Positions 5,088-6,904 of a stretch of DNA of 6,904 nucleotides are shown here, piece by piece (the stretch's first letter is position 1; each line of letters starts with the position of its first letter). Under the pieces are notes generated by a model that saw only the letters and a list, made by a program, of their open reading frames with translations, was not told the origin of the DNA and did not search any database. A program made the translations under genes and the position numbers. The DNA comes from Terriglobia bacterium (lineage in GTDB: Bacteria > Acidobacteriota > Terriglobia > UBA7540): positions 1 to 6,904 of the forward strand of contig JASHTO010000091.1 in the NCBI GenBank assembly GCA_030040515.1, written 5' to 3'.

Positions 5088-6904
5088 GTTTCCTCCGGGA
5101 CGCGCTCGTCGCGGGATTCAAGCATCGTTTCGCTGTCGAGCACAGCTTGCCTTAGTTGGCTCAATACTTCGTTCGATGGATGCTCCCAGAGTCCGCGCTC
5201 CGCTGCTTCCAGAAGGCGCTTAGCGATTGCGCCGAGAGCCCAAGGATTCGACCGCTCCAGGAACTCCTGCATGGTTTTGTCGAGCGCGTAGTGTTGCGCC
5301 AGGCCCTCGTAAATAAAATCCGGAGCGATTTCGGCGGCCGCGTCAAAACCGAAAATGTAATCGACCGTGGCGGTAAGCTCAAGACCGCCCTTGTAGCCGT
5401 GCCGCTGGATGCCGGCGATCCACTTGGGATTGATGACGCGGCTACGATAGACGCGCAGCGCCTCTTCCTTCAAATCGCGGACGCGGCTCATCTCGGGGCG
5501 AGCGGAATCACCAAAATAAGCTTTGGGTTGCTGGCCGGTCAGGCTGCGAATCGTGGCCACCATGCCCCCATGAAATTGATAGTAATCGTCGGAATCGAAG
5601 ATATCGTGCTCGCGATTGTCCTGGTTGTGCAGCGCCACCTGGACGGTCTTCAATCGCTCGGCGTAGATCGCGCGGGCGTCCCCGCCATACGTGTTGCGGC
5701 CGTAAGCGTACCCACCCCATTCCAGAAACACTTTGGCAAGGTCATCCGTGGTATGCCAGTGGCCGGTATCCATCAATTGTGAAAGCCCCACGCCGTAAGA
5801 GCCTGGCTTGGTTCCAAAGATCCGGTAGAGGGCCTGCTCTTCGGCCTCCTCGGTCGCCAGGTCCGAGGGTTTCTCCAACTCCGCCAGATAATGCCGGCGG
5901 GGAAAATTCTGATCGAGTGGCTCGTCAAGCGAAACCACCAGGCGGACGGCATCGTCAAGCAGCGTCACCAGGTGCGGGAAGGCGTCGCGAAAGAAGCCGC
6001 TGATGCGCAGCGTCACGTCCACGCGCGGCCGGCCCAATTGACCCAGAGGAATCGCTTCTATTCCCTCGACGCGGCGGGATTGCGCGTTCCAGACGGGCCG
6101 CACGCCCAGAAAAGAGAGTGCTTCTGCCACATCGTCCCCCTGAGTGCGCATCTGCGACGTTCCCCAAATGCTGAGGCCGATCATTTCAGGGTATGCGCCT
6201 TCTTCCTTGAGATACCGGCCTACTGTTTCGCGGGCGAGTTGCTGCCCCACTTCCCACGCGGCGGGCGAAGGCAGCGCCCGGGGGTCCACGGCATAAAAGT
6301 TTCGGCCGGTGGGAAGAATTCCGGCCATCCCCCGCGTGGGGGCACCGGCAGGTCCGGCAGGAACGTAGCGGCCCTCCAGCGCGTTCAGAACATGCGTGAT
6401 TTCTTCACCCACCTGCTCAAGCTTCCCGACCAGGCTAACGCAAACGTATTCCAGCACGGCGCTTACGTCCGTGCTGACTGTCCCGATGGTGATTTGTTGC
6501 ACGTTGGCAATCGTTGACGGCTGGAATCCCCGCTCTTCAAGCGCCTGAAGCAGCGACAGGGCAAGCTCGTCCAGCCGCTGAAGAATATCGGCGTGGGAAT
6601 GGCAGAGAGCTCCGGCAAGGGTTTCGGGAGATTCCAGGCGCTCTCCCGGCCGGTCGAGAAGCGCCGGCAGCGAATAACCATAATGCCGGCTCAGGGACGC
6701 CTGAAGACCGGGCACGCCGGCATTCGGCAGGCGGGTGAGCGATCTCAACATATCCGCGAGCGGCGGCATTTGGCCGAGGATGTGCAAGCCGTCGCGAATC
6801 TGTGCCAGTCCCAGCTCGCACAAATAGCCGTCGATGTCTTGAATGAGGTGAGCAACCTCGTTGCCGCTCATTTCGGCCAGCGTCGCCGGCACGCCTTCAG
6901 GTGT
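5084..6904 (-). CDS. cobN: Cobaltochelatase large subunit CobN, C-terminal part (5' end outside window)
   Basis: CobN is the large, porphyrin/corrin-binding subunit that inserts cobalt into hydrogenobyrinic acid a,c-diamide in the aerobic B12 pathway, driven by an AAA+ partner. The visible 606 residues are about half of the usual 1,200-1,400. The frame is open to the window edge, and the codon at 6892-6890 is GTG within the protein, not a start. Conserved CobN blocks, in visible numbering, are DGYL..QIRDGLHILGQMP (25-47), GILPTGRNFYAVDP (195-208), WGTSQMRTQGDDVAEAL (247-263), VTLRISGFFRDAFPH (297-311), REHDIFDSDDYYQFHGGM (431-448), RVINPKWIAGIQRHGYKGG (489-507), ATVDYIFGFDA (512-522) and SNPWAL (552-557). 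The related BchH/ChlH magnesium subunits share the fold, but the late motifs and the cobQ and cbt context favour CobN. The stop TGA (5086-5084) overlaps the next start by 4 bases. Its promoter lies outside the window. Confidence 0.94.
   Translation of the reverse strand, partial: TPEGVPATLAEMSGNEVAHLIQDIDGYLCELGLAQIRDGLHILGQMPPLADMLRSLTRLPNAGVPGLQASLSRHYGYSLPALLDRPGERLESPETLAGALCHSHADILQRLDELALSLLQALEERGFQPSTIANVQQITIGTVSTDVSAVLEYVCVSLVGKLEQVGEEITHVLNALEGRYVPAGPAGAPTRGMAGILPTGRNFYAVDPRALPSPAAWEVGQQLARETVGRYLKEEGAYPEMIGLSIWGTSQMRTQGDDVAEALSFLGVRPVWNAQSRRVEGIEAIPLGQLGRPRVDVTLRISGFFRDAFPHLVTLLDDAVRLVVSLDEPLDQNFPRRHYLAELEKPSDLATEEAEEQALYRIFGTKPGSYGVGLSQLMDTGHWHTTDDLAKVFLEWGGYAYGRNTYGGDARAIYAERLKTVQVALHNQDNREHDIFDSDDYYQFHGGMVATIRSLTGQQPKAYFGDSARPEMSRVRDLKEEALRVYRSRVINPKWIAGIQRHGYKGGLELTATVDYIFGFDAAAEIAPDFIYEGLAQHYALDKTMQEFLERSNPWALGAIAKRLLEAAERGLWEHPSNEVLSQLRQAVLDSETMLESRDERVPEET
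5091..5096 (-). promoter_or_regulatory. Ribosome binding site of the AAA+/VWA chelatase gene
   Basis: Read on the minus strand, GGAGGA lies three bases before the ATG at 5087, inside the last codons of cobN (encoding PEE). The spacing is shorter than ideal, but together with the 4-base ATGA overlap it supports this start and coupled translation from cobN. Confidence 0.6.

Noticed and set aside
5156..6517. Two plus-strand open frames of 208 codons each (5156-5782 and 5891-6517)
   Set aside because: Both are antisense to cobN, whose conserved blocks fully explain this region.

Overview
The window looks like chromosomal DNA from an acidobacterium or a close relative. The main clue is the receptor tail at the left end. 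It has the Oar-like TonB-dependent receptor style that is expanded in Acidobacteriota: late motifs FEAFNIFNHAQF and PRLMQAAVKLHF, ending in an aromatic residue. Coding DNA is GC-rich. The phylum call is inference from protein style, not from a marker gene.

Layout, left to right. (1) 1-759, plus strand: the 3' end of an outer-membrane TonB-dependent receptor gene. (2) 760-1038: a short but busy intergenic stretch. It holds a perfect small hairpin, a decayed second copy of the receptor's last 12 codons, and a 116-bp non-coding element. That element has imperfect 27-bp inverted ends, flanking TA dinucleotides and a central palindrome, so I read it as a miniature transposon of the IS630/Tc1-mariner type. 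(3) 1039-1951, plus strand: cbtB and cbtA, a predicted two-part membrane cobalt transporter. (4) 1952-2001: a 50-base gap between convergent genes. (5) 2002-6904, minus strand: cobN (its N-terminal part lies outside the window), a fused AAA+/von Willebrand chelatase subunit, and cobQ. Each gene overlaps the next by 4 bases.

The genes fit one theme, cobalt acquisition and cobalamin (vitamin B12) synthesis. CbtBA would bring cobalt into the cell. CobN plus the AAA+/VWA partner would insert it into the corrin ring with ATP. CobQ would then amidate the cobalt-containing ring to cobyric acid. The chelatase partner is a single ChlI/ChlD-like polypeptide rather than separate CobS and CobT, a known alternative arrangement. 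The receptor may be an unrelated neighbour.

I found no strong evidence of a wholly new system. The most unusual sequence is in the 760-1038 interval: the miniature element sits in the leader of cbtBA, just after a vestigial receptor tail. No RNA genes or CRISPR arrays were seen.
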